Below, piece by piece: positions 34,841 to 47,078 of a stretch of 64,000 nt of DNA; position 1 is the stretch's first letter, and each line of letters begins with the position of its first letter. The position numbers and the translations under genes were made by a program. The stretch is taken from the NCBI GenBank assembly GCA_015680685.1, contig MNCI01030304.1, positions 599,607 to 663,606 of the forward strand, written 5' to 3'. The notes below the pieces were generated by a model. That model saw only the letters and a list, made by a program, of their open reading frames with translations. It had not been told where the DNA came from and did no database searches. Origin of the DNA: Gnetum montanum. Taxonomy: Eukaryota > Streptophyta > Gnetopsida > Gnetales > Gnetaceae.

Positions 34841-37689
34841 AACTTAGTAGTCATAAAACGAAACAATTGTGAGTATGTGTTTGCTATTGCAAATCTTGAA
34901 ATGGTTTGATTATGTATAAAATTGTAATTGGCTATCATAAAAGAGATTTAGCTATGTTTGTCAAATATTGTGAGTTATTGGAGATTCCTATTTTGTTCAA
35001 TCACTTAGTCTATATGGGTCTTATAGTATGTTACTTGTAACAAATAAAATTTTATAAAAACATTTGAGCACAATCTTGCCAATCTACTCCTAATTTCCCC
35101 TAGAGAGAAAATTCCACAATAAAACTAGAAAAAAGCAGATTTTTGTGATATCTCAAATATTTAAGGAAGATAAATTGACATGAGGAAACACTTCACAAAT
35201 AAAGCTATTATAATTCCATCTGACTATGAATTGTCCAAACCCTTTGAGCTCAACAAGTAATTTCATAAAGAAAATCTCATTATACTATCAAAAGTTGCTA
35301 CGTAAATGACAAAGTACAAGTTTCTATCTTGGCTAGTTAATAGTTGTCAAAGATTGCATTCAACAGAGCTTACAAAAAAATTGACAATTTCAGGATTAAA
35401 ATATCAAGACAATACACTTTAAAACAACGAAGCTATTTCAGTTGTCTCAAAATACCAAAGATTTTCCTAGATTTTCTATGGTTAAAATAGGCAATTTTGT
35501 TAAGCCATTACTATTAAATTTCTCTTAAGGCTTTTCAACAACATAAGCTCGTCTATGAAAAATATTAATAGAAGTATAATATTGCACAAAATCAAAACTA
35601 TAAAAGCAACCTAGGAAAAATCCAAAAATTAAATGCCAAACACAATACTATCTAAATCATTAGCTAAGTAACTATAAAAATGGGAGGAAATGAACTCACA
35701 AGATTAAAACAAAGTAGACAAATTGATGTCTTTAGCAAGCCATCTTACAAATAATCTTCAATTTTTTTTTTCCATATTCTCCTTAAATCTACCTTTTAAG
35801 GTCCTTTTATAGGGTCCTTAAGGTAGTTACAATAAGCATGAGGAGTTAAGGGCCTTACAAATATCTTAGGAATATAAATATTTAATTATCTTATGAGTTA
35901 AAGCTTCCATGGGGATTATGAGAAATTTGAGCTATGGTTGCCAAGTGTTACCTTGGTAACAAATATCATAAAATTCACATAGGAGTTACAAAAAATATTG
36001 GAGAAATACATTCCACAATTAGCAAGTGTCTTTTCAAGTGCACATATTTAGGAAATTTAGTTAGGTTTTTCTACATCCTCCATATGAAAATTAACTTAGG
36101 ATAAATAAAGATCCATAGACCCACATAGCCATTTCTATATGCACATGGATTATCTTCTCAAAATTATATTATAACTTATGGCCTCCATGGTATAAGTAAT
36201 ATTTTTAATAATGCTTCATCAAAACTTTCCTAAAAATGAAATGCAATTTCTTTGGTGGTGTTCGGGTGCAAGGGTTTGCTACTACCATGCTGCTACTGCT
36301 ACACTTCCCTCACTTTTGCATTGCTTATGGGCATGTAATCGGTGTAAGAGTGGTGTCACCATGGCAATCAAGCACGTGTTGAAACCATAGCTTCATCTAG
36401 CATCCTTGGTGTGCTGATGTATGTTTTGACAATTGCAAAGCTATTTGAAATGCATGGAGCTCCACTTGTTAGCCCATCTTTAACCTGTAACCATTGGCGC
36501 TCCTAGCTCCATTGCTATTGGTACAAGCCACATCTTCAGCTAATCATGGTCTTCGTGTCAGCACTACCTCTACTGTTGTTGCCAACATTGAAATTTGAAC
36601 TATTTGTTTATTTCAAATCATTTATTTAGGGTTTGCAATTGGCACTCTCTGAGCTAGATTGAACTACCATTAAACATTGAATCACCTCTCTAATTTTTTA
36701 GCTTTACCTTGGCTATGTTGCCAACACTATTACATGTTAGGGTTATCCATTTTCATTTAAAAATTTCAGTTGTTGCTATTAATTTTTTCTGCATGTAGGT
36801 GAGTGAGGAGTTTGTTGATTTTGATTAAGTGTAGGGAAGAACATATGTCATTTCTTAGGCAGCAAACAAAAAAAATTTGCTTGATGATGATGAGCTAAAT
36901 TAATTGTTTCTACCCTTATTGTAGCAAGGTTTTTGATTTGATAATATTAACTCCTAATTTGTTTTTGCTCTAGTAACTTTGATATAATTTCATAGATTAA
37001 TAAGAGGCCTTCACTATTCCTTGATTTCAATTATATTTTGCATTTTAGATAGTAGAAAATCAAATAGGACTTTTCTTGATAACATTGCAATACACCTCAA
37101 CTTTGCACTTGTCAAATTGTTGGCATCCTAGCCATTGATTTTTGTCTAAATACTTATTTCAAATTTGATTATTTCCACCATAATCTATAACATAAGGACT
37201 TTGTAAAGGCTTATCTTGAATTCCCAAAAAGAAATATTGATTGCCTATGTATCCATTTAAATTTGATGGTCTAGAGATGTTGTGAATTGAGAAAAAATTC
37301 ATCCCATATCCCAAATTACAACTTCAACCAAAAGAGTAGCACTAAATATACCATATTCCAAAGCAAATATAGGAAAAGTTTTCTTATGGTCTTCAAATGC
37401 ATATATTTTACTCTTATATATTTTTATATCTATTTATTTCATATTTCTGCTCCATAAAATGGCCAAAATGTGCCAACATTTCATTCCCCCACGTAAAACT
37501 CTTTTGAAATCCTGGTGCTTAAAATGACTCACCAAATAAATCATCACCGAAACAAGAATTTTTTCAACATTTTTACAAAAAATACAAACATTTTTTGAGG
37601 AAAATTTTCACCAAGCTTAAGGTTTGATGAAATAAAAATCTCATTCCTAATAAAACTTAGGAAACAACTCAAACTCAATATCATATAAA
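34841..37689. other. AT-rich stretch, no gene seen
   Basis: No ORF or structural signal I can support. 36240-36600 is slightly richer in CTGCTAC-type triplets, but no frame is open. It may contain the unseen 3' LTR of element 6. Confidence 0.5.
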
Positions 37690-38196
37690 CTATTCTATGG
37701 GTAGAAAGAGAATACTTAGAGTAACTCTTTTAGGAATTCTCATATTGAGAGTCCTTTCATATGTAATTTTAGCTGTGATAAATGCCTTTCTTTCCTCTTC
37801 TTGCATAGTGGAAGCCTCATCTTGGTCTTCATCTTTGCTTTGCACAACTATTTTTGTCTCCTTTGCATCCATCTCTTTAGCTACTCATTTTTGAGATTCT
37901 CCCCAATTATAAGCTTCTGTGTCTTGAGGCATAAAAGCCTCTTCCCAAGAATCGTCTCTACTAGACTCTCTTTGATCTTGAGTATTACATTCATGGAAGC
38001 TTCCCCAAACATTGGAATGCATAGAAAGTCCACTAGTGAGAAATTTAAACTCATCTAAAATCCAAAGTAAGAAAGGGCTTTCACTTGATGCTCCATGGGT
38101 GGTTGCCTTACAATAGACTCTTAATAAATGCTCTGGACAACATCCCATGACATATGGGATAAATGGCATTCTCATTACTCTTTCTCCAAGAACCAT
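37690..38196 (-). pseudogene. Small decayed ORF downstream of element 6 integrase
   Basis: One minus-strand frame of about 168 codons from ATG 38196 to 37690 with a single stop near 37882. First part: RMPFIPYVMGCCPEHLL, then SSESPFLLWILDEFKFL, then an acidic Ser/Asp stretch. Last part: a charged helix KDEDQDEASTMQEEERKAF. No domain recognised. It lies about 620 bp past the integrase C-terminus in the same orientation, where Athila/Tat elements may carry an extra ORF. It could equally be a chance frame or a fragment of a host gene. Confidence 0.3.
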
Positions 38197-38815
38197 CTTT
38201 CTACTTCACACTCAAAAACCTCACGTGTTTCCTCCACTTAAGCCTTCAATTGAGAAATGATGCAATTCTAAGCAATCTACATCTCTTTTTATAGTGTAAA
38301 GAAAGTTTGAAATTCCCAGAAATTTCACTAATCAACTTTTCCACTTTGTCAAAATTAATTATCTTTCCATCATTATACAGTAGGCCAATTTGAATTCCAC
38401 TATTTTGTTGGTCAAATTAATTCACCACTAAGTAGTTATCTAACCATCACTCCCACTTACACTCATCACAAGTAATGATTACTTAGGATAATATAAATTT
38501 AATAATTGAACTAACACTTTAAATTAAATATTTTTAAACTAATACTTTAACATATACATGTTTTTTTAAAGATGTTATATAGACTCATCTAAGCATACAT
38601 ATAGGATATATATGTTATGGTTAAATATGATATAATTTATACTATATATATTAAATTCTATATATAAAATTTTATTATTTACTACTATGTATATTAAATG
38701 TTATATAGTTACACACACACATTACTATATACATATACATATATTAATTTATAAATATAGATTTAGGTTTTGGATAGTTGTCCAAAATAATGTTTTATAT
38801 GTAAAACATTATATG
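38197..38815. other. AT-rich stretch with TA/CA microsatellite-like sequence
   Basis: No coding sequence; 38570-38760 is rich in ATATAT and ACATATAC runs. Confidence 0.5.
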
Positions 38816-39800
38816 GAAACTACAACTCTATCCCCTCTAGAGTCAATAATTTATAAGTGTCCTTGGATAATTATTTCTTTATCTGAAATGGACCAGTCCA
38901 TATTGTTGAAAACTTATTTAGCTTCTTCATATTCCATAATAATACAAGATCATCGATCTTAAAAGTCCTTTTTAAAGGCTTTCTAGCAAACTAGCTTTTA
39001 ACTTGAGAAGCATTCTTTACTAAATTATCTTTATCCCTATTCATTTTGGCTTCCCTTTTGATGAGTAAGGTCATGAAATTTCTATCTTTATTAGTTTTCT
39101 CACTATACTTTTGCACATAATCTAAGGTTGAACTTATAATCTTGTTCATAATTTTAGTAGGTAAACCATAGACTAAGTTATAAGCTGATGTTCCAATAGC
39201 CTTATTAAATCTAATACAGTCAGTCTATAATGTAGATTACAAGTAATCAATCCAGTTTCCTGGATTTCCATCCATCAGCTTCTTAATGTAGGAAATAAGC
39301 TTTTTATTTGTAGATTTAGCTAAGCCATTTCCTTGAGGATAGTAATTTAAAGAAGAAAATAGAAAGATGGATTTTTCTAATGCCCATGTTATAAATTCTT
39401 TAGATTGAAAAGCATGTTTGTTATCACATACCAACACTTCAAGTAGACCAAAATGACTTAGAATTAGATCTTCCAAGAACTTAATCATGTCTAATGCTGA
39501 ACTTTTTCTTAGAGCCTTTGCTTCAAAAAATTTGGTAAAGTAATATGTAGCTATAAGAATAAACTTATGTCCATATCTCAAAGTAGTAATTGTACCAATA
39601 AAATCTAAGCCCCATTGTTGAAATGGTCTATCCACTATTACTGGATTTAAAGGAGCTTTAGCCTTTTTGATCTTTGGTCCATGAATTTGACATTTGTAAT
39701 ATCTTTGAATTTTTGAACTAATATCTTGGTACATTATAGGCCAATAAAAACCATAACGAAGTATATGTTGCATAGTGGACTAAGGAGATTCATAAAATAA
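38816..39800 (-). pseudogene. Integrase of element 6, DDE changed to DDK
   Basis: The open part 39237-39773 has the zinc domain (HILRYGFYWPIMY, then YYKCQIHG where the first Cys of CxxC is Tyr), the first Asp in WGLDFIGT, the second Asp in VCDNKHAF and the third site in PQGNGLAKSTNKK, with Lys (39315-39317) where Glu is required. It continues past a stop with IGTSAYNLVYG and a C-terminal tail FKIDDLVLLWN, WTGPFQI, TYKLLTLEGD to about 38816. Zinc and catalytic residues are both lost, so it is inactive. Confidence 0.9.
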
Positions 39801-40755
39801 ATTGGAATGATCATGAAATTGTTCTTAGATAGAATCAATTTGATCATGGTGAACACATTCCAACAAAACCCCTCTAAAATCATTTTTGTATAAAATTCCA
39901 TCTTTAATTACAAATTATTTACCTTCTTGATGAAAGCTCTTTTCTAACTTTCAGCTAAATTATTTCAAACCTTTGTTATGCTAAGGAATGCTAGAATTTC
40001 ATCATACCAATTTCTTTTATGAGTTCTTAATATGGATATTTCCTCTTCTTTAGTCATTAACTTGGCTAATCCCATTTCTTGAATAATCATGCATATTTCT
40101 AATGAAAATTTAAAACTTTGAAGCTTTATGAGCCACTTTTCTCTTTTCAATCCAATTTTATTTTGAGCTAAGAATTGTTTAACTATAGGCTCTATTAAGA
40201 TAATGTGAACTAATGAGCTTTCCAAGTAATATTTTAAATGTTGAAGTGCTTTAATGACTACAAATGCTTGTTTCTCTAAGTCTAAATAATTTAGCTCCAA
40301 ACCTTTTAATTGATACCCAAAAAATATAATTGTTCATTTTGACCTTCGTCTTTTTTTTATTAAAATGGTAGAATTAAATCATTTGAAGTAAAGGTATATA
40401 ACCAAAAATCTTCTTTCAATTTTGGCTTCACCAAGTATGGAGCCTTTTGAATAGCTTTTTAAATTTCTGCTAAGGTTCTCTCCACTAGGACATCTTTCTT
40501 TAGCATATGCATTAAAGGTTTAGTAATTCTGGTGAATCCAGAGATAAATTAGCATATGCAAGTAAATTTCTTTAGCATATGCATTAATAGAATTTTTAGC
40601 ATTAAAGGTTTAGTAATTTTGATGAACATCCCACAAGTAAAAAGTCTCTAAATGCATCAAATGTTTAGTAATTTTGGTGAACATCCCACAAGTAAAAATT
40701 CTCTTAATGCATATGCTAAAAACTCTCTAAATGCATTAAAGGTTTAGTAATTTTG
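39801..40755 (-). pseudogene. RT C-terminal part and RNase H of element 6
   Basis: The RT connection reads TRITKPLMHMLKKD (about 40480-40530). RNase H: LREKQAFVVIKALQHLKYYL (about 40210-40280), then REKWLIKLQSFKFSLEICMI and GLAKLM (about 40040-40130), a family variant in which GQGLAKLL is usual. 40500-40755 is a scrambled patch with four partial copies of TTTAGTAATTTTG and inverted copies of sequence from the far side of element 4. Inactive. Confidence 0.8.
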
Positions 40756-40760
40756 GCAAA
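40756..40760. repeat. Target-site duplication of element 4, left copy (GCAAA)
   Basis: GCAAA before the LTR edge; the right copy at 47653-47657 is GCGAA. One G-to-A difference. Confidence 0.75.
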
Positions 40761-41788
40761 TGATAAGTGGTAAGGTACCCCTACACTCAACCATACGAAA
40801 CGAGCGTAGCACGTGCGATCCAGTCGAACTCTGCAAACTAAGTGCCTACACGCCCCATGAAACACTTGGGGTTAATAATTTGTTGTCTTCCCAGACTTAC
40901 TTGTAGTTGTCACGGTGTATGGTTAAGTAAGTCCAAGGTATATGATTTTTATACTCTTTTATGTTTTTCTCCTATGCTATCGAGGTGAAGGGTTGAGAAA
41001 CTAACTAACTCTAACTAATGAACTAAGTCTAAATTAACTAGTGTCATCATCCATTTCCACTTATCGCACATACCCTGAACCAATGCAACCACGGCTACCA
41101 AACGCTAATTGTTGTTGGGATCACCACGGGTAACGCATGTGCTCGAAGTGGTCGTACTAAGGCACTTAACTAGGAGGAAAGGGTTGAGAAAGCTAATCTA
41201 GCCTAAGTGCAATGAGCAGCCGATTCCTTGATTATCCGTACACATCTGGTGCATGACTACCACTGGGATTACCAAGCGTAGATCTTGGATAGGCCACTGG
41301 GTTACCAAGTAGTCACACTAGATGCTCGTAATCAAGTTGTACTCATACCGCATGCGATGGGCAGCCGATTCCTTGACTAACCATACACATCCTTAGATGC
41401 TCGTAATCAAGTCGTACTCATACCGCATTCTAAGAGTTTAAGGGTGAGAGAGAAAACAATAAATAAAATCCTATTCCATGCATTGCAAGGTTTATCTGCG
41501 TAGCTCAACTTTATTGCCGTACACAACTTATGTTCAGGTACAATGTTACTCGAATAAAGATCCGTTCACTTTGGGACTCCTACTATGGGCACATGGAAAA
41601 TATTCTATCTCTGGAGTGATCAGACTGCCAGAGTTTCCCTACTTCTAACTCAGGATGGAAAATAAGGGGAGTGCAGCCTCTTATTTATAGATTTGGCGAC
41701 AGACCGCGATATCGCGTACGTGACATTGCAGGGGACGACGCGATATCGTGTACGCGATATCGCGGCTCATGCGAATCGTGTCTCATCA
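40761..41788 (-). repeat. 3' LTR of element 4
   Basis: 1,028 bp; minus strand from TGATGAGACACG (41788) to CCACTTATCA (40761). U3 (41788-41700) contains three GCGATATCGC-type palindromes with GCGTACGCG/GCGTACACG links, unusually CpG-rich for this window. TATA is at 41681-41690. Confidence 0.9.
41681..41690 (-). promoter_or_regulatory. TATA box of element 4 LTR
   Basis: Minus strand CTATAAATAA about 100 bp into the LTR, right after the palindromes; repeated in the 5' LTR near 47514-47523. Confidence 0.65.
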
Positions 41789-41801
41789 TACCCCCATGAC
41801 T
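41789..41801 (-). promoter_or_regulatory. 3' polypurine tract of element 4
   Basis: Minus strand AGTCATGGGGGTA directly before TGATGAG. Its AGTCATGGGGG core recurs at 42219, 43625 and 44893. Confidence 0.8.
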
Positions 41802-43605
41802 GAATAAAAACTTGTCCTCAAGTTCCTTACAATAATATTAGGAAGGTATGGAATTATTGAGGGGAATGGAACTAATGGGATGACATGTGAACGGATCATN
41901 TTGTGCATTTATTGTCCATTCGTAAGTGCGCCATTGATCTTGCTCCTTGCATAGCTACTTCATTCCAAGTGTTTGCTCTAGATCCAATCTGTTGTTTGTA
42001 TGATCGCCATCTGCACACACAACACAATCTTATATTAGCAAGGGTAAATGAATCATCATGTAATTGATACCTTGCTTCGGTGTAGGTCCATTGGCTAGGT
42101 TGTGGTATGGCTAATACGGATCGGGAGATATAGTAATGATGACTACCAAAGATGTAGTGGTTAGGAAGAAAATCAAAAAATTTGGCGCTAGGAGAAAATC
42201 AAAAAAATTGGGCCCGTACCCCCATGACTAATTGAGAACCTCCAGTAGTGTTAGAATGGAGAAGGAAAAGGAGTAAGAAAGATAGATAAAAAGGGACAAC
42301 TATGGCATCGATGAAATGGATGTCAAGATGGAAATGAACAAAATAAAATTAATTGCAAAATGTTAAGGGAAAGAATTTAACTAATACTCCACATAGGAAT
42401 GGGTCCTCCCCAAAGCAGGCTCATGCCCTTAATTCCCTGACAAACCCACATTCAAAGAGTCCGTAGGCCCCAGGAATGATATTTGAAACAAGAGTTTAAG
42501 TCTTAACCACAAGAATCTACCAAAAAGAAAACAATGCATCAACCAAAATATATACACTAATGATACAACCGGCAATGAGGTGAATAATGGAGAGAAGGAT
42601 GAAGAGAAGAAAATGGAATGGAATCCCAAGAACAAGGTGGTGTATAGCCCCTTGTGTGTTTCATGATTAATGTGACTTAGCAAATCCCATTCCAAGTCCA
42701 GCCTCAAACCAACCACATCCAGTGACTTCGCATTAATGCATTCAGCTAAACCATCCACTTCGATAACAAGAATGCCTTCCCCAAGAGTCACCACCATTTC
42801 GATAAAACAAAGGAGAGAATGGGAAGCGAGAAGGGCCTTAGTTAGAGGGAACATTTTTAGTTCCATAACCAGTGCTTGTAGCCCAAGGAATTATTTCATC
42901 TAAGGGGTGTACTTTGAATTCTCACTTTCTTTGTTGTTGTTTTTTATTATGTTTTTGTGTTTTGTGTTTTTATGTGTGAGAACCACACCATGCAAAGACT
43001 TCTTATTTTTATTGTCTTAGCTTCTGATAGTTGGGTAACATCAGAACGACAAGAAAACTCAAAAAGAAAACATCCAAGCACCCAAGAGAATGGCCAACAT
43101 AAAAGCATCAAGTTCCCTTGAAGTCACACTCATCTCAATCCTTGAGTCCTTCCTTAGTTTGAGAAATACCCAGTCACCAATTCATTTAAGTTCTTATTAA
43201 GAAGGATATTGTACATTTCCAAGCCAAGAGAAACCATAGAAACTGGTGGATGGATGGATGAAGTGATCTCATTGCCTGCCATATCAAAAGAAACATACCT
43301 TAGTATCAACATTGTGACTTAAAGGTAAAAACCAAACATTAGCAATCAACATGAAAACAATTCATACCATCATTCCAAACACTTATTGAGTGACAAACTT
43401 ACATGGTGGAACACACACACACACACACAAAATAGAAAAAGTATAATGATGTTGTAAAACAAAAAACAAGAAAAGTTAAAGAAAGTTGTAAAACAAAAAC
43501 TAGAAAAGTTAAAGAAATTTGTAAAACAAAAATGTGTAAGACAAAAACGTTGTAAAACAAAAATGTGAAAGATAAAAACTTAAAAGAACTGAGGGCCCCA
43601 TATGA
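41802..43605 (-). other. Post-pol non-coding region of element 4
   Basis: Counterpart of 842-2203 in element 1, in the same order of short blocks. Contains AGTCATGGGGG at 42219-42229, a GCTTTGGGGAGGACCC block (about 42400), a CA repeat (43411-43430) and a run of about 38-bp units of TTGTAAAACAAAAACTAG (43452-43590) that mirrors the T-rich repeat at 980-1060. A 145-codon minus-strand open stretch (42429-42866) has no known motif, and its counterpart in element 1 is not open. Confidence 0.6.
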
Positions 43606-44433
43606 TTAGCATAGGTGGCCATCTCCCCCATGACTGAGTGGAAAGGGAGAGATTTGAAATAATGAGCGCCTGTTTGAATTTTGTAGAAGTGCCCAACTTC
43701 TCCCAATTGATGATCTTAGATTAAGGGAAGGAAGTTGGCGACGCTCATATTCCAATGTGTCTATGCCTTCATTGTTGGCATGGCTAGTCTCCTCAGTTCG
43801 TTCCATGCATATTTGTCTGCTCCTTTTAGTAGCTGTCAACCACGGGGTGTCTACTACTTGTTGTGTGGTTGCTACATACAGGCATCTTTGTTTTAAAGTT
43901 TTGTGGGCACACCTATTGCATGGAGGCATTTCCTCCATGTCGTCACCCGATGAATCACTGTATGTGATGCATGGAAATTTCTTCTTCTCAATCTTTCCAT
44001 AAATTTTTATCTTAAAGATCTCCAAGGAAAGATCACGGATCCTAAGGCATGTGTCTACTATTCTTAGCCATGCCCTTCCCATTATAATTGGGAAGTCCCC
44101 TTCATTATTGTTCACTTCAATCACCAGGGAATTAGCTAGGTAAGACCAACCACACATAGTGGTCATGATGTCCTCAACCAATCCTAAGGGAATGGTGATG
44201 GACTGGTTTGCTAGCTCTAGTTGGATGTTGCTCTTCTTGAGTTGTGGCAGGTTCCAGGCATGATACATCTCTCGTGAACTTAAGTTAACTCTGGAACTTG
44301 AGTCAAGAAGAGCCCTATGTTGTTTATTTCTGGTGATTTGTAAATAGATTAAGGGACTTCCAAGGTCAATTAGTTTCCTAGAAAGGTGGTCTATCTTGAT
44401 CCAGTCAGTTACGGTATGCGTTAACATAACCAT
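43606..44433 (-). pseudogene. Aspartic protease of element 4 (near-intact frame)
   Basis: 275 codons open. Order: HTVTDWIKIDHL, active-site strand RALLDSSSRVNLS (about 44290-44330), substrate/flap region IPLGLVEDIMTTMCGWSYL, core end FPIIMGRAWLRI, then a linker with CNRCAHKTLKQRCLY. The catalytic triplet is Asp-Ser-Ser rather than Asp-Ser/Thr-Gly, as in element 3. At the end the frame passes into post-pol sequence (SPFPLSHGGDGHLC), where AGTCATGGGGG is read as SHGG. It follows gag in the same frame after one stop at about 44434. Catalysis doubtful. Confidence 0.8.
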
Positions 44434-46936
44434 CTATGTTAAGCTCTGTTGCACTGGAGGGTGCTCCGAAGTGTTAGATGGTGGTGGAGTGTACATGGGC
44501 CCAACCGCTTGTTGTTGTGAGAGTTTGTTTGGGCTTTTGGTTTTGAAGAAGGATCTTATCTTTTTATAGTTGTCAGAACCAACAGCAGGTTGAATATTTA
44601 TAGCTCTCACAGCGTGACGTTGCTACCGTTGGGTAAGAAGTTCCCCTTGCATTGGTGGAGCAGGAGGTGTTATAGGAACTACTTGTGGAAGAGGTGCGGA
44701 TGGATTTGGAGGATGGTGTGGGTATGGAGTGTCTCCTGGAGGAGAAGGAGTCCTTCTGAAGTAATCCTGAACTTGGTAGTGACGGTGGCGAGTTGTGTGA
44801 CTCATAGAGTCACTTGGAGAAATCAGCTGCTGCACATAATATCCATAAGGGTTAGGCTGCCGGTAAGGGTATTGATGTTTCGGCGATGGCATCCCCCATG
44901 ACTGTGGGTATTGCCACTGCTGATGCTGTTTGATGGGCTGTGGTGGAGTTCCACTTGGATAATACGTTAGTGGTTGGTGGAACTTCCTTGGGTTACCTTG
45001 TGGATAGGTTAACCTTCATGGTGTTTTCCGTTGGTTGTGTCTTGGATTAAGTGCATACACCCTAGACTCCTGTAGATGTGAAATAATTGGACGACATCCC
45101 TTAGGATGGTCATAGTGGCAGATCTTACATCCATCGTCATCATCTATGTCTGACTCCACAACCACATCGGAGTTAGTAATTTTCCCCTTACCCTTGTTAT
45201 GTGCAGGGCCTAAATCTCTCCGCTTTGTCTTACCTTTGTCACTACTTTGTTCTACCTTAGACTCTTCTACAATTTTTAAGACAGTTTCAATTTTAGAGTC
45301 TAAGGAACTCCATACGTCATCTACCTTAGCCGCTATTTCTGTTGTGAGCTTTTGAAGCGGTAAGGTCTTTCTGTTCACCAACTCTTCGATTGATGACTCA
45401 TCCTCTTCATCACAAAATTTCACTCCCTTCTTTCGAAGAGAGGGATCATGGTTATATTCTTCCACACTTTCCCTTTTTCGTAGCTCACCTTCTTCCTTTG
45501 CTACTTGCTCCAACAAGTGATGTACTTCAGGGGCGCTAAGTTGTGAGAGTCTCCCTTAGGCATAAGTCCCAAGGGTTCTTCTCGTTTCATGCCTTAGCCC
45601 ATCCATGATGTGGCGAAGTTGATTTCGTTGAGCGTACCCATGGCCTGGGCAGTGATGTAACTATGTGTAGTAGCGGGCCATGGCAGCATCCAAGGGTTCA
45701 TGAGTACCTTGCTTTCAGCCTTGGATCTGCTTATGCAAATTAGACACTCTGGAGTATGTCTGATACTTATCGTTGAAAAGTTCTAGCATCGTACTCCACC
45801 TCCTGATGGTTTCCGGTTCTAAGGACCGGTACCAACTCTTTGCTTCCTTGGTGAGTGTCCTTGGGAACAACTTAAGTTTTTGCCACTCATTTTCGATATT
45901 CTGCAAGGCACAAGCATCGTTGAATGCTTGTAAATGATTTTGTGGATCAGCATTGTATCCCTCTTCAAATCGTGGGATATTTTTCATGTCTAAACATTTG
46001 ATCCAACTATCTTTTAAATGCCTTGTGGGAATCCTAAGTGCCTCCATTATGTCAACATACTTCGAGTTGTGAGTAGGGGCTCATCATGATCATCTCTTTC
46101 ATGACGCCTGTGATGTCTGCGTTGTTCCCTACTCTCCCTATGTCCTTGCCCTTGTCCTCTCTCTCGACTTTTCCATCGAGGTCTCTCATTTTATCTACCT
46201 TTATCCTCTCCATTATGTTCATGATGGTTGTGCCCAGATGTGGAAGGAGAGGGTGAGTGATGTGAAGAAGGGGAAGAAGAAGGGGAACCATCGCCATGAC
46301 GATGTTTCCTATCTTCTATTCTGCTGCTTCGGCCCCGATCGTGATGATGATCTAAGTGCCCGTCCTTAGCATTGGTGGTTGTTCCCTCTGTGAATAGTTG
46401 GTGTTCACGGGCATCAGGACCATGATTATGTATCGTTGATCATAGGTTCTGATACCCAACCTTCTCATCATTGTTAGGAGGGGGAACATCATTTTCTAAA
46501 GAACCCGTTATAAGGGGTTCCTCATCTCCTATTTCACTAAGGACGTGCGGACTTTGCCCTTCAAAAGTGTATGTTAACTCTCCTACCTTGAGTCTCTCAT
46601 ACATTGTGCTTCTATGGGATGATAATCCCTCATATTAAAATCATCCACAACATATTCAGCGTATAATTCTATTATGCCAATTTGTGCCAAGGCACGGAGA
46701 AGCATGTCAGAGACTGATCAATCTAGGGGTAACACGATGTTACCTTGCAAATCTCTCCATCGCAGCTATTCATCTTGATGGAGGATAAAGGTAAAGTATG
46801 GAATATACTCATCGGGATGAGTATAAACTATCTTGTATTGTTTAGGACTTGGCTGATTTCGGCTATGTGTTTTATGTTGCTGATTGTCTCATGTATGGTC
46901 CTTAGGTGGTGAGTTGCTCTTATGAGAAGAAGGCAT
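44434..46936 (-). pseudogene. gag of element 4 (best-preserved copy)
   Basis: About 830 codons from ATG 46936 (MPSSHKSNSPPK). N-terminal block FTFILHQDE...WRDLQGNIVLPLD (about 46730-46800), shared with element 3. Capsid part 46047-45715 is open: RIPTRHLKDSWIKCLD, then LFPRTLTKEAKSWYRSLEPE and MLELFNDKYQTYSRVSNL. 45516-45016 is open: acidic/charged helix, then the knuckle CKICHYDHPKGC (45094-45129). The tail is P/Q/Y-rich (PQSWGMPSPKHQYPY, about 44850-44910). A handful of stops and frameshifts remain. Gag would package RNA into virus-like particles. Confidence 0.85.
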
Positions 46937-47059
46937 TTTTATCAGTGTGCTATTTCACCGTTATATAATTTTTTCTTATTTGATTAACCTGAAGGTTCAT
47001 TTAGGCTCCCAATGATGTGAGTGATATCCTTATGTTCTATTCAGTGCACAAACACTTAG

Positions 47060-47077
47060 TCCCTGGCAACGGTGCCA
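47060..47077 (-). promoter_or_regulatory. Primer-binding site of element 4
   Basis: Minus strand TGGCACCGTTGCCAGGGA, one base from the LTR; two mismatches to the tRNA-Asp complement. The best-preserved primer site in the window. Confidence 0.9.
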
Positions 47078-47078
47078 A

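Noticed and set aside
38570-38760. Possible origin or scaffold/matrix attachment region from TA-rich sequence
   Set aside because: Only AT-richness; no specific signal.
42429-42866. 145-codon minus-strand open frame with hydrophobic stretches, possible env-like protein
   Set aside because: The matching region of element 1 is not open in any frame and no envelope motif is seen.
44590-44901. 103-codon plus-strand open frame
   Set aside because: Antisense to the P/Q-rich gag tail of element 4.
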